The notes under the pieces were generated by a model. It was given only the letters and a program-made list of their open reading frames with translations, had not been told where the DNA came from and did not search any database. From Treponema sp. (GTDB taxonomy: Bacteria; Spirochaetota; Spirochaetia; Treponematales; Breznakiellaceae): 14,729 nucleotides of DNA. Shown piece after piece: positions 1-6,720 of this stretch. The stretch's first letter is position 1. The number at the start of each line of letters is the position of its first letter. The stretch spans positions 1-14,729 of the forward strand of contig JAISFT010000014.1 in NCBI GenBank assembly GCA_031263435.1, read 5' to 3'. The position numbers and the translations under genes are program-made.

Positions 1-603
1 TCCGTTCCATTCCCCATAACGATTGATTCGTTGTCCCATCGAACTTCTGTCACTTCCGGTATGCCCTGTAATGCCTCGCGGGCCGGTATCATCAGCATGA
101 TCTTTTGCGGCAAGAAACAGGCCTTTTGACGGAAGCAATGGAGACATACTCTGTCGCCTTGATAGATCGTTTATACAAGATTGTATCCCATTCCTGCCTT
201 CTTGAGTGCTTGTATAAACAGTTTCTCCGGGAGCAAGGTAACTATTCGCCCCAAAAGGCCCGCCCCAATTATATTGGAGCATTGGTTTTATATATAATTC
301 TGCGTATTTTTTGGGATCAATCCTCGCTTTATTCATTTCAAGAATAACATCTTTTTCTGCGGGTGACAGATAATCAACTTCTGCTGCCGTATCAAGAGCG
401 GGAATATCCCAATTTGCGGTATCGGGATTACCCCTCCTGTTTGGGTTGTTTTGTCCTGGTGATACAGATGCTCCGCTTTGAGATTTAGCGGAAGAATTTG
501 ATTGTGAGGAAGTAAATATATCATCCAAATTTATTCCAAGTGTTTCACATGACGCAAGTACAAAACAAACAAAGATCATCAAATTAATTATTTTAGTTTT
601 CAT
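1..603 (-). CDS. CAP/SCP-domain lipoprotein, partial (3' end beyond window)
   Basis: An open frame of 201 codons runs from ATG at 603 off the left edge without a stop. It has a GGAGG Shine-Dalgarno at 611-615, seven bases before the ATG. The product starts with a hydrophobic signal peptide ending in the lipobox LASC (Cys19), so a secreted, lipid-anchored protein is expected. A Ser/Gln/Asn-rich low-complexity linker (about residues 30-65) follows. Then comes what looks like the first part of a CAP (SCP/PR-1) domain: EMNKARIDPKKYAELY near residues 89-104, and AAKDHADD followed by GHTGSDRSS with the typical His and Asp residues near the left edge. CAP proteins are extracytoplasmic with varied or unknown biochemical roles, so no reaction is assigned. 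The gene is clearly AT-richer, with more A/T-ending codons, than everything to its right, which suggests different ancestry. Confidence 0.82.
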   Translation of the reverse strand, partial: MKTKIINLMIFVCFVLASCETLGINLDDIFTSSQSNSSAKSQSGASVSPGQNNPNRRGNPDTANWDIPALDTAAEVDYLSPAEKDVILEMNKARIDPKKYAELYIKPMLQYNWGGPFGANSYLAPGETVYTSTQEGRNGIQSCINDLSRRQSMSPLLPSKGLFLAAKDHADDTGPRGITGHTGSDRSSMGQRINRYGEWNG

Positions 604-687
604 ATATTTTCCTCCAAAACAATTATACAATATTTTTTCCCGTTCTTTTCATAAGGATATAGCGTAACGTTATCTTCTTCGCATATT

Positions 688-716
688 AAAATACACTGCC
701 TCAAAAACATTGTCAA
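688..716 (-). promoter_or_regulatory. Candidate sigma-70 promoter for the CAP lipoprotein
   Basis: On the minus strand TTGACA (711-716) is followed after 17 bases by TATTTT (688-693). The -35 is perfect and the -10 matches 4 of 6. This would give a leader of about 75 nt. A second TATAAT at 622-627 lacks a matching -35 and lies too close to the ribosome binding site. Confidence 0.35.
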
Positions 717-744
717 CATATTTAACGCCCATGCCATTTGGCCC

Positions 745-874
745 GCGCAAGGGATAGAAGCGGAAATACCGCAGACCCCCCACCCCGGTGCCTGGCACCT
801 TTTTGGGGGGTCGAGGAATTGAAGCGGATAGCCCGGTCCCCTGTCCTGCGGACTACGGAGCCGGGGATGCGCCC
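745..874. repeat. Dispersed hairpin repeat, copy A, with inserted palindrome
   Basis: This stretch starts GCGCAAGGGATAGAAGCGG and ends GCGGATAGCCCGGTCCC ... GGGGATGCGCCC. The same order of words is found at 14581-14671 and, reversed, at 8636-8748. In place of the usual T6/A6 hairpin it carries a C-rich/G-rich hairpin (774-812) whose loop contains GGTGCCTGGCACC. It occupies most of the 604-914 non-coding stretch. Apart from this repeat and the possible promoter, nothing else was recognised there. Confidence 0.7.
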
Positions 875-914
875 TAAATATAAGATCTAAGGTTTGAATG
901 ATGCCTCATCGGAT

Positions 915-1391
915 TTATCCCGGGTAGTTCAGGTTTTCGTCCGCGGGGTTTCGGACCACAGCGGCCCAGCGGCGGCACTCCCATTTGGCCATGCCCAGGT
1001 TCTGCTCGGACCAGTTGCCGCACTCCGCAGGCTGTGCGCCGGGGATGGGGCCGGAGAAGGCGTCGATCCAGTCCAGCATCTCCCGCAGTACCGGCAGGAT
1101 GTCCCGGGAATTCAGGTCCCCGGAAACGATAAGGTAAAAGCCCGTGCGGCAGCCCATGGGTCCAAAGTATACGGTCCGGGCCGCCCAGTCCTTGTGGGAG
1201 CGGAGGAATGTGGCCCCCAGGTGTTCAATCGTGTGCAGCGCGGGGTTGTCGATAACCGGTTCTTTATTGGGTTCCTTAAAGCGCAGATCAAAGGTGGTTA
1301 CGGGTTCCGAACCAACCCGATCCTTGCGGGATACGTAGACTCCCGGTTTTAAGCGCAGATGATCAATCTGAAAGCTGGCGATTTTTTCCAT
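915..1391 (-). CDS. luxS: S-ribosylhomocysteine lyase LuxS
   Basis: LuxS splits S-ribosylhomocysteine into homocysteine and 4,5-dihydroxy-2,3-pentanedione, the precursor of AI-2. It is a small cytosolic homodimeric metalloenzyme. The start at 1391 gives 158 residues, the usual family length, and is preceded by AAGGAG (1398-1403) six bases upstream. The frame could extend 12 codons further but without a comparable ribosome binding site. The product begins MEKIASFQIDH, as the family does. It contains the metal motif HTIEH (His53, Glu56, His57), the catalytic loop GPMGCRTGFY (Cys81) and the third ligand Cys124 in AECGNW. The gene lies 56 nt behind pfs, the enzyme that makes its substrate, as the last member of a long minus-strand operon. 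The C-terminal residues after about 135 are less typical but the catalytic set is complete. Confidence 0.97.
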   Translation of the reverse strand: MEKIASFQIDHLRLKPGVYVSRKDRVGSEPVTTFDLRFKEPNKEPVIDNPALHTIEHLGATFLRSHKDWAARTVYFGPMGCRTGFYLIVSGDLNSRDILPVLREMLDWIDAFSGPIPGAQPAECGNWSEQNLGMAKWECRRWAAVVRNPADENLNYPG

Positions 1392-1447
1392 GGTATGCTC
1401 CTTGATATGCACCTTACTCTGGTTCAAGCCTAAACCTTTTACCGGGC

Positions 1448-2161
1448 TTAAGCAAGGTTTTTTATGATCCGGCGGACTGTTTCCGCGGAGTTTTTGGCGG
1501 CGACGGGGAGGAACTGCTCGGAGGTAACGGGGGATTCTACGCCGGCAATGTCCGAAAGGGAACGGATGATCAGGAAAGGTACGGAAAAAAGGCTGCAGGT
1601 GTGGGCAATGGCAGCCCCCTCCATTTCCACCGCCAGGACATCGGGAAAGGTCCGGCGTACCCTGTCGATTTTTTCCGGATCGTGCATAAAAATGTCCCCG
1701 CTGGCGATAATTCCCCGGATGTAGTTAAAGGATTCCGGCAGAATTCCTTCTGCCTTTAGTTCTTGTACCGCGGTTTCCGCCCGGTTTACCAGGGATTTGT
1801 CCACGGGAAAGACCGCCTGCTGGCCGGGAATCTGTCCGGGGGCATAGTTAAAGCCCGTTACATCCACATCGTGGTAGCACAGGCCGGTGGAAATAACCGT
1901 ATCCCCAAATTGCAGCCCGCCGCCTATGCCGCCGGCAGAACCGGTATTGATAACCATGCCGGGCTTAAAATGGTCGATAAGAAGCGCGCAGCCCACCGCG
2001 GCGTTGACCTTGCCGATGCCGCAGCGCAGTAATACTACCGGTTTCCCCTCCAGGGTTCCCCGGATAAATTCAAAGCCGCCGCCGGCGCCGGTTTCGCGGC
2101 CGATCATCCAGTCTTTGATCATGGTTATTTCATCTTCCATGGCGCCGATAATGCCTGTCAT
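1448..2161 (-). CDS. pfs (mtnN): 5'-methylthioadenosine/S-adenosylhomocysteine nucleosidase
   Basis: This enzyme hydrolyses MTA and SAH to adenine plus methylthioribose or S-ribosylhomocysteine, supplying LuxS next door. At 237 residues it matches the family length. The visible signature is GIIGAMEDE at the N-terminus (general-acid Glu region), GIGKVNAA, NTGSAGG, YHDVDVT, VEMEGAAIAH (ribose-binding Glu) and RSLSDIAG with the catalytic Asp. The ATG at 2161 overlaps the TGA of the upstream GGDEF gene as ATGA. A GGAGGA ribosome binding site lies inside that gene's 3' end, so the two are probably translationally coupled. The usual Asp/Asp-rich follow-on to SDIA is GVES here, an ordinary variant. 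Assignment is by motif similarity to E. coli MtnN. Confidence 0.96.
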   Translation of the reverse strand: MTGIIGAMEDEITMIKDWMIGRETGAGGGFEFIRGTLEGKPVVLLRCGIGKVNAAVGCALLIDHFKPGMVINTGSAGGIGGGLQFGDTVISTGLCYHDVDVTGFNYAPGQIPGQQAVFPVDKSLVNRAETAVQELKAEGILPESFNYIRGIIASGDIFMHDPEKIDRVRRTFPDVLAVEMEGAAIAHTCSLFSVPFLIIRSLSDIAGVESPVTSEQFLPVAAKNSAETVRRIIKNLA

Positions 2162-3321
2162 AGTGTTCCTCCGTTTTCGATACCGCTCATACTGGGATTC
2201 CAGGCCGTTGAACGGTTACGGCCCTCCTGTTTGGATATGTAGAGGGCCGCGTCGGCCCGCTGGATAAGCTGTTCGGCATTTAATGGTTCCTGCTGATTAA
2301 AACTGCAGATCCCAAGGCTTATCGTAACCTGGGGCAGGGGCGGGTCCCAGGGTACCTGCATCATTGCCACCGCGTTTCGCAGCCGCTCCGACACGCACCA
2401 GGCCGCATCGCTGGCGGTATCGGGCAGTAGCACGGTGAACTCCTCTCCGCCGAAACGGGAAGGAATGTCCTCGCTGCGGACCGTCTGTTTAAGAGTAATG
2501 GCCAGGGTCTCCAGCACCTTGTCCCCCGCCAAATGGCCGAAGGCATCGTTAAAATTTTTGAATTTATCAACATCCATCACAATTACCGAAGATGTAATAT
2601 TACTGCGCCGGGTTCTGGAAATCTCTTCACCCAGACGGTGGATAAAAAAACCGTGGTTGTAGAGGCCGGTTTTTACATCCCGCAGGGAATGTTGGTAGTT
2701 CAGGCAGTTCATAATCGCCTGGGTTACAAAGGCCATAAGCTGTTCGATAAAGACAATTTCCTCATTGGAATAATCCTTCCCCAGCATCCTGTGGCCCATC
2801 AGGATAATACCGTAAAGCCCAAAGCCCCCTACAATGGGAATAATAATTTCGGGGTTAATCTTTTTCAGAATATCAAGGACATCTTGATCGTCCAGTTCCG
2901 TACTCAAAAGTGGAAAGCTTACCGGCTGGGGATGGCGTTCAAAAAAATCTTCAAACGGAGTAATGCTGTGCAGCCGGATTCCCATGTCTGTGGGCCGGTA
3001 GTTCTGATAGCTTTTGATGGTTATTTCATCCCGGTTTTGTATTGGTTTCCACAGAAAAGTTATGAATGACGGCAGAAAATGATCGGAGATTCGGAATACC
3101 GCCGCGTCCATTATGGCATCCAGGGATGTACGGTTGATAATATCCAGCCCCCCGGTTACCAGATCATGGTAATTGCGAATCTGCTTGTTCAGCTGGTCGA
3201 TTCGCTTGAATACGCCGATCTCCTCCAGCAGGGTGTAATGTTCCAGAATTTTCGGATCCGAGTAGATTTCGTCCGCAGACTTAACTTCTGTCTTGTCCGC
3301 CTCTTCGGGGTTTTCCGGCAT
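2158..3321 (-). CDS. GAF-GGDEF diguanylate cyclase
   Basis: This is a soluble protein of about 387 residues. A short acidic N-terminus is followed by a coiled stretch (residues 28-55), a GAF-like sensor domain (about 60-205) and a GGDEF domain (about 213-375). The catalytic site reads GGEEF (291-295) with MDVDKFK before it. The inhibitory RxxD site is present as RSED (282-285), so a working, product-inhibited cyclase making c-di-GMP from two GTP is predicted. No transmembrane segment is visible, so the GAF domain presumably senses a cytosolic ligand. The start at 3321 is preferred because GAGGGAGAG lies nine bases upstream. A start at 3351 would overlap the previous stop as TGATG but has no ribosome binding site. 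The next gene, pfs, overlaps by four bases. Confidence 0.93.
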   Translation of the reverse strand: MPENPEEADKTEVKSADEIYSDPKILEHYTLLEEIGVFKRIDQLNKQIRNYHDLVTGGLDIINRTSLDAIMDAAVFRISDHFLPSFITFLWKPIQNRDEITIKSYQNYRPTDMGIRLHSITPFEDFFERHPQPVSFPLLSTELDDQDVLDILKKINPEIIIPIVGGFGLYGIILMGHRMLGKDYSNEEIVFIEQLMAFVTQAIMNCLNYQHSLRDVKTGLYNHGFFIHRLGEEISRTRRSNITSSVIVMDVDKFKNFNDAFGHLAGDKVLETLAITLKQTVRSEDIPSRFGGEEFTVLLPDTASDAAWCVSERLRNAVAMMQVPWDPPLPQVTISLGICSFNQQEPLNAEQLIQRADAALYISKQEGRNRSTAWNPSMSGIENGGTL

Positions 3322-3350
3322 GGCCAGATTCTCTCCCTCGTGCCCGTTCA

Positions 3351-4031
3351 TCAAATTACGGAAAAATGTTCCTCGATAATTTTTCGCCACGGGGCCCGGT
3401 TTTCCTTGTCTTCCCATTCAAGAATCTTTTTAATCTGAAAACCCCTGGTATCGTAGTCGTCGGCATTTTTACGGCCCCGGAGAGCATCCCGGATAATCCC
3501 GGGGAAATGGACAATACCGAAACGTCCTCCGCCGATATAAGCCACCGCGTCCCCGGTCTCCAGGTTTTCCCCTTCGGCAATCCGCTCCGCAACACACTCA
3601 AAATGGCTTGCCTCGCCGCTGTTTTTGTCGGCTATGGCGGTGGACATATCTTTAATAGGTTTGCCGCAGCAGGGGCAGATGGGGTGGGGGATGGGTTCGG
3701 TGGATAACTGCGGAGGCGTCCATTTGGGGCGATCAAAGAGGGGGTTTCTTTTATCCCGGTGGCGGCTGTCCTGGGACGGAACCCCGGCGGACCATTTTCG
3801 AAAGGGAGCTGCACCCTGGGCGCCGCTGTGCCCGGGCCCTGGTCCGGCATCATTGGCGCCGCGCCGGCCCGCACCGCGATTCCCCTGCCTTCCGGCCTGG
3901 CCGCCGGATCTCTCAAAATTGGAATGAGATCTGCCGGATTCCTGGAATGGAACATACCGGGAATCGGCGTCCCGTTCCCTCCGCCTAAAGGATTTCCCCC
4001 GGTTATTTCCTTCTCTTCCGCTGCCGTTCAT
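3351..4031 (-). CDS. RG-rich protein with C-terminal zinc-binding domain
   Basis: I do not recognise a named family. The 226-residue product has a long, probably disordered N-terminal part (1-105) rich in Arg, Gly, Ser and Asn. A compact C-terminal domain follows, with CPCC (Cys119-Cys122) and HFEC (His143, Cys146) as a likely zinc knuckle, then GDAVAYIGGGRFGIVHF and a charged helical tail. Arg/Gly tails are often RNA- or DNA-binding, but that is inference only. The ATG at 4031 lies inside the 3' end of the preceding small gene (29-nt overlap) behind a G-rich run. Its TGA touches an ATG of the GGDEF gene. Its fixed place between yraN and signalling genes suggests co-expression. Confidence 0.8.
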   Translation of the reverse strand: MNGSGREGNNRGKSFRRRERDADSRYVPFQESGRSHSNFERSGGQAGRQGNRGAGRRGANDAGPGPGHSGAQGAAPFRKWSAGVPSQDSRHRDKRNPLFDRPKWTPPQLSTEPIPHPICPCCGKPIKDMSTAIADKNSGEASHFECVAERIAEGENLETGDAVAYIGGGRFGIVHFPGIIRDALRGRKNADDYDTRGFQIKKILEWEDKENRAPWRKIIEEHFSVI

Positions 4032-4212
4032 GGTATGTTCCCCCCCGGGATATTTTAAGAATCTCGCTGCTTAAAACCTGGGCAATTCGCTGAATCGCCT
4101 CGTAAAGGTACTCTTCACTGTTTATTTTTTCACGCAGACTTTCCGGATCAAAGGGCGCCCGATTCCCCGTTTGTTCCGGTTTTCCATTCGTAATCCCCGG
4201 TACCATCATCAT
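4003..4212 (-). CDS. Small conserved-looking helical protein
   Basis: This 69-residue product is of unknown function. A flexible Gly/Asn/Pro-rich start (1-20) precedes an amphipathic helix around SLREKINSEEYLYEAI and QRIAQVLSSEIL. The tail is strongly basic (HERQRKRRK). The ATG at 4212 overlaps the yraN stop as ATGA and has GGAG (4218-4221) five bases upstream. A GTG at 4218 is possible but would sit on that site. Its 3' end overlaps the next gene by 29 nt in another frame. The coupling on both sides and the sensible composition argue that it is real, but there is no domain to name. Confidence 0.65.
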   Translation of the reverse strand: MMMVPGITNGKPEQTGNRAPFDPESLREKINSEEYLYEAIQRIAQVLSSEILKISRGGTYHERQRKRRK

Positions 4213-4601
4213 ATACACTCCATAAAGGCAGATGCAAGATGGCGGATCAGCGGCCCGGCCGGAACTGCCGTTTCCGCTGGGGACGGGGGGACTCCTCCGA
4301 TAAAAACCACATCAAACCGTATTGCCATCTCATTATATTTTCGATGGCCCGCAAGGAAATACTTAGCTGTTTCTATGATGCGCCGCTGTTTTTCACGGCT
4401 TATTCCGTATTCCAGATCGGTGATTCTGCGGGAATTCCAGGTTTTTACCTCGACAAATACGAGGGTGTCCCGATCCAGGGCGATCAAATCCACCTCTCCC
4501 CTGGGGGAGCGGAAATTGGAAGCCACAATACGCATCCCCGCCTGTTCCAGGGCCCGGGCGGCGTACTGTTCCCCCGCCCGGCCTTTGCCGGCGCTATGCA
4601 C
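4209..4601 (-). CDS. yraN: YraN/UPF0102 family nuclease-fold protein
   Basis: YraN proteins are small cytosolic members of the PD-(D/E)xK nuclease superfamily with a poorly defined cellular role. The 130-residue product shows the family order: KGRAGEQYAARALEQAG near the N-terminus, then SPRGEVDLIALDRDTLVFVEVK carried on residues 32-53 (quoted here only by its key elements: Glu and Asp of RGEVDLIA, and the Glu-Val-Lys triad). A basic helix with SREKQRRI follows. The Glu, Asp and ExK residues of the active site are all present. The C-terminal 20 residues (PPSPAETAVPAGPL region) are a nonconserved extension. The ATG at 4601 overlaps the HD-GYP gene by eight nucleotides. Confidence 0.92.
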   Translation of the reverse strand: MHSAGKGRAGEQYAARALEQAGMRIVASNFRSPRGEVDLIALDRDTLVFVEVKTWNSRRITDLEYGISREKQRRIIETAKYFLAGHRKYNEMAIRFDVVFIGGVPPSPAETAVPAGPLIRHLASAFMECI

Positions 4602-5811
4602 TCTTGGTCACAAGTTCTTTTGGATTAAGGGCCCGTGAAATAAAATGAGTTTTATCGGTAAGCAGGTTAAGAATTTCCCCTTTCGACTGTTTTTGGCCGA
4701 ATTTGTCGATCAGTATCTGCACACAGGGCCGCAGGGGAGCGCCGGGCTGGACCTCCGTAACGCGGGCAATGGCCGCATCGTTTAATACCACGATGGACCC
4801 GATGGGGTAGATACCCATGATGGCAATAAAGGCCTTGAGGACATCGGGATCGAAGCGGCTTTGGTTATCGGACATAAGGGCCTTCATAGCCTCGTAGCCC
4901 ACCATGGAGTTCCGGTAGGGCTTTTTGCTGACCATGGCCTCGAAGGCATCGGCCACGGAGAGAATCCGGGCGCCTATGTCGATGTTTTCACCGGAGATGC
5001 CGGCAGGATACCCCTGGCCGTCCCAGCGCTCATGGTGCTGCAGGGCCACATGGCCTACCTCATCGGGGTAGTTAAGCTCCTTGGAGATAATCCGGTAGGT
5101 ATGCAGCGGGTGGGTACGCATAAGCTTAACTTCTTCCAGGGAAAGCCCGCCCCGCTTGGCCAGAATGTCCCTGGGAAGCCGGAGCATCCCAATGTCATGG
5201 AGCATCGCCCCGGTGATGATCTTCATCACCTTGTGGGGGGGCAGCTTGAGTTCCTGGGCGATCAGGGCGGAAAGGATGGCGGAATTGATCGAACTTTTAG
5301 CCAGATCGTAGCCGCTTACCTTTCCCCCCAGGATATAGCCCACGAACTGATTCCGCTCATCCCGGATGGCGCCAAGCAACTGGGTGGTTAACTCGTTGAT
5401 GACAAGGGCATCCAGGGCTATATCCGTGGCCGCATGGGAGAACACCCTGTCGAGCCGCTGGATCAGCGCAGTGTATTGCCGGTAGCTCCCCTTGTTCTCC
5501 TGAATTTCCTTGGCGTCGAATTCGTTGGGCGCCTCTTCCGGCATCTTGGCGGTCTTGGCAGCCGCAAGGGCGGTTTTTTCAAGGTAGCTCTTGCTGTGCT
5601 CCTGCTTTGCCACCGCCGCAGCCAGCGTTTCCGGGGTTTTGGCCAGACCCCCGTTGGTTTGGACCGATTGAATGTCCCAGGCGGCAAGCCGGGACAGGTC
5701 CTTCTGTTTAATGGCAATCCCCGGGGGAACCAGGAGATTGTCCTCGTCTATGTACACCGGCTCGGTAAAAACCATGCCGGGCTTTAAGATGCTGACCGGA
5801 ATATCCTTCAT
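4594..5811 (-). CDS. HD-GYP domain protein (c-di-GMP phosphodiesterase family, possibly degenerate)
   Basis: The 405-residue product has an N-terminal DUF3391-like region (MKDIPVSILKPGMVFTEPVY) and a charged linker. Its C-terminal HD-GYP domain starts at about residue 160. Visible elements are MLHDIG (His205-Asp206), THPLH (His234), HH (259-260), GYP (267-269), SVADAFEAM and KPYR. Proteins of this class hydrolyse c-di-GMP at a di- or tri-iron site. However, the first ligand His, expected as HSINVAIL, reads SSINSAIL here. The usual Lys after HDIG is Met, and HPxxG lacks its Gly. Activity is therefore uncertain, and it may be a c-di-GMP sensor. The start at 5811 has GAGGAAAA just upstream and follows the FlhB-like stop by seven bases. 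An earlier ATG at 5853 would overlap that gene heavily. Confidence 0.92.
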   Translation of the reverse strand: MKDIPVSILKPGMVFTEPVYIDEDNLLVPPGIAIKQKDLSRLAAWDIQSVQTNGGLAKTPETLAAAVAKQEHSKSYLEKTALAAAKTAKMPEEAPNEFDAKEIQENKGSYRQYTALIQRLDRVFSHAATDIALDALVINELTTQLLGAIRDERNQFVGYILGGKVSGYDLAKSSINSAILSALIAQELKLPPHKVMKIITGAMLHDIGMLRLPRDILAKRGGLSLEEVKLMRTHPLHTYRIISKELNYPDEVGHVALQHHERWDGQGYPAGISGENIDIGARILSVADAFEAMVSKKPYRNSMVGYEAMKALMSDNQSRFDPDVLKAFIAIMGIYPIGSIVVLNDAAIARVTEVQPGAPLRPCVQILIDKFGQKQSKGEILNLLTDKTHFISRALNPKELVTKSA

Positions 5812-5818
5812 TTTTTCC

Positions 5819-6085
5819 TCAAATAGCAGTACTAGCAGTACGATTCTGAACAAAGGCCAGGAGCTTCGCTACCGCCTCCCAGCACCAGACCGGGATAATG
5901 TCCCCAACCTCTGCCCCCATGTCCAGCATGGCTGCCAGGGCCGGGTCTTCAACAACCTCTATGCCCGCCTCACGGGCCAGCGCAACGATCCGCTCCGCCC
6001 CGCTCCCCTGTCCCTGCGCCAACAGGCGCGGCCCCGGATCCCGTCTGTCATAGCCAATGGCAGAGGCGATTCTCCATACCTTAAT
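5819..6085 (-). CDS. FlhB C-terminal-domain-like protein (FhlB/YlqH type)
   Basis: Residues read ASAIGYD ... DPGPRLLAQGQGSGAERIVALAREAG, then GIEVVEDPALAAMLDM and GDIIPVWCWEAVAKLLAFV. This matches the stand-alone cytoplasmic FlhB-like proteins, which resemble the export-switch domain of the flagellar secretion apparatus but lack its membrane part and the NPTH autocleavage site. The role is unclear; in Salmonella-type systems a relative can partly replace FlhB's C-domain. Homology reaches upstream of the first standard start (TTG at 6022). The frame stays open to a stop near 6104. The best-placed start is ATT at 6085, six bases after CAAAGAGG, giving 88 residues. No ATG or GTG exists in frame, so the 5' end may be non-canonical or damaged. 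It is the first gene of the operon leading to luxS. Confidence 0.8.
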   Translation of the reverse strand: MKVWRIASAIGYDRRDPGPRLLAQGQGSGAERIVALAREAGIEVVEDPALAAMLDMGAEVGDIIPVWCWEAVAKLLAFVQNRTASTAI

Positions 6086-6222
6086 GTTACACCTCTTTGT
6101 TTAGGCTCTGTCAATAATATCGGCAGATTATTTTCAAGCCAATCCCACACAGAAGCAGGGCACCGGCGTTTCAAAGGTCCGTAGTATCCGGACATCATTC
6201 AAATTGTGGATTCTCTGTTTTT

Positions 6223-6274
6223 GGGCGCATCCGGCCTGCGGCCGGACCGGGCTTTCCGGGGTTCCGCTTCGCTC
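6223..6274. repeat. Dispersed hairpin repeat, partial copy B
   Basis: GGGCGCATCCGGCC-TGC-GGCCGGACCGGGCT matches the 5' words of the copy at 8636-8748, including the triloop stem. It then degrades (TTCCGGGGTTCCGCTTC). It lies between the FlhB-like operon and the truncated inverted tRNA copy. A further GC-rich hairpin (CGGGGC/GCGCCCCG, about 6279-6300) abuts the tRNA fragment. Confidence 0.6.
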
Positions 6275-6303
6275 CATTCGGGGCACCGGACGGCGCCCCG
6301 AAC

Positions 6304-6455
<152 letters not shown>

Positions 6456-6466
6456 TTGTAAGGTTC

Positions 6467-6495
6467 ACTATACTTTGTATAAAACCCTTAGTCAA
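6467..6495 (-). promoter_or_regulatory. Strong sigma-70 promoter of the tRNA gene
   Basis: On the minus strand TTGACT (6490-6495), a 17-base spacer and TATAGT (6467-6472) stand 11 bases before the tRNA 5' end. Both hexamers match the consensus at 5 of 6. Confidence 0.8.
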
Positions 6496-6512
6496 GCATT
6501 CAGTTACATTCA

Positions 6513-6532
6513 GTTCCATTTTGAAATGGAAC
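6513..6532. repeat. Perfect palindrome upstream of the tRNA promoter
   Basis: GTTCCATTT-TG-AAATGGAAC has nine-base arms and a two-base centre. It lies 17 bases upstream of the tRNA -35 element, next to a direct repeat of ATTCAGTT. It could be an operator or part of an old repeat. The rest of 6533-6720 is GC-rich and I see no gene in it. Confidence 0.6.
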
Positions 6533-6720
6533 ATAACAACACCCGGTCACCGCCCGAAAAAGCCAAAAAGCCAGCCCCTAAGGCCAATACAGGGCCTTCC
6601 CCGGGGCTCCGGGGACGCAGCGACTGGCGTTTTTACCGGAAGCGGGGACCCAGGACCCGGGGCAGCCAGGGCCAGCCGGACCCGCGACAAGGGCGCGGAC
6701 CCGGCTCCCTGATCAATGTT

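Noticed and set aside
1392..1447. SAH or SAM riboswitch between pfs and luxS
   Set aside because: The 56-base gap holds only an SD sequence and no recognisable riboswitch core.
6109..6170. Sigma-28-like GCCGATAT on the minus strand before the FlhB-like gene
   Set aside because: It matches 7 of 8 at the -10, but no -35 core is found at 15-16 bases; left as chance.
5959..6198. Minus-strand frame MMSGYYGPLKRR... upstream of and overlapping the FlhB-like gene
   Set aside because: No ribosome binding site, no recognisable motif, and its second half is a shifted reading of the FlhB-like gene. A frameshift fusion was considered but there is no homology to support it.
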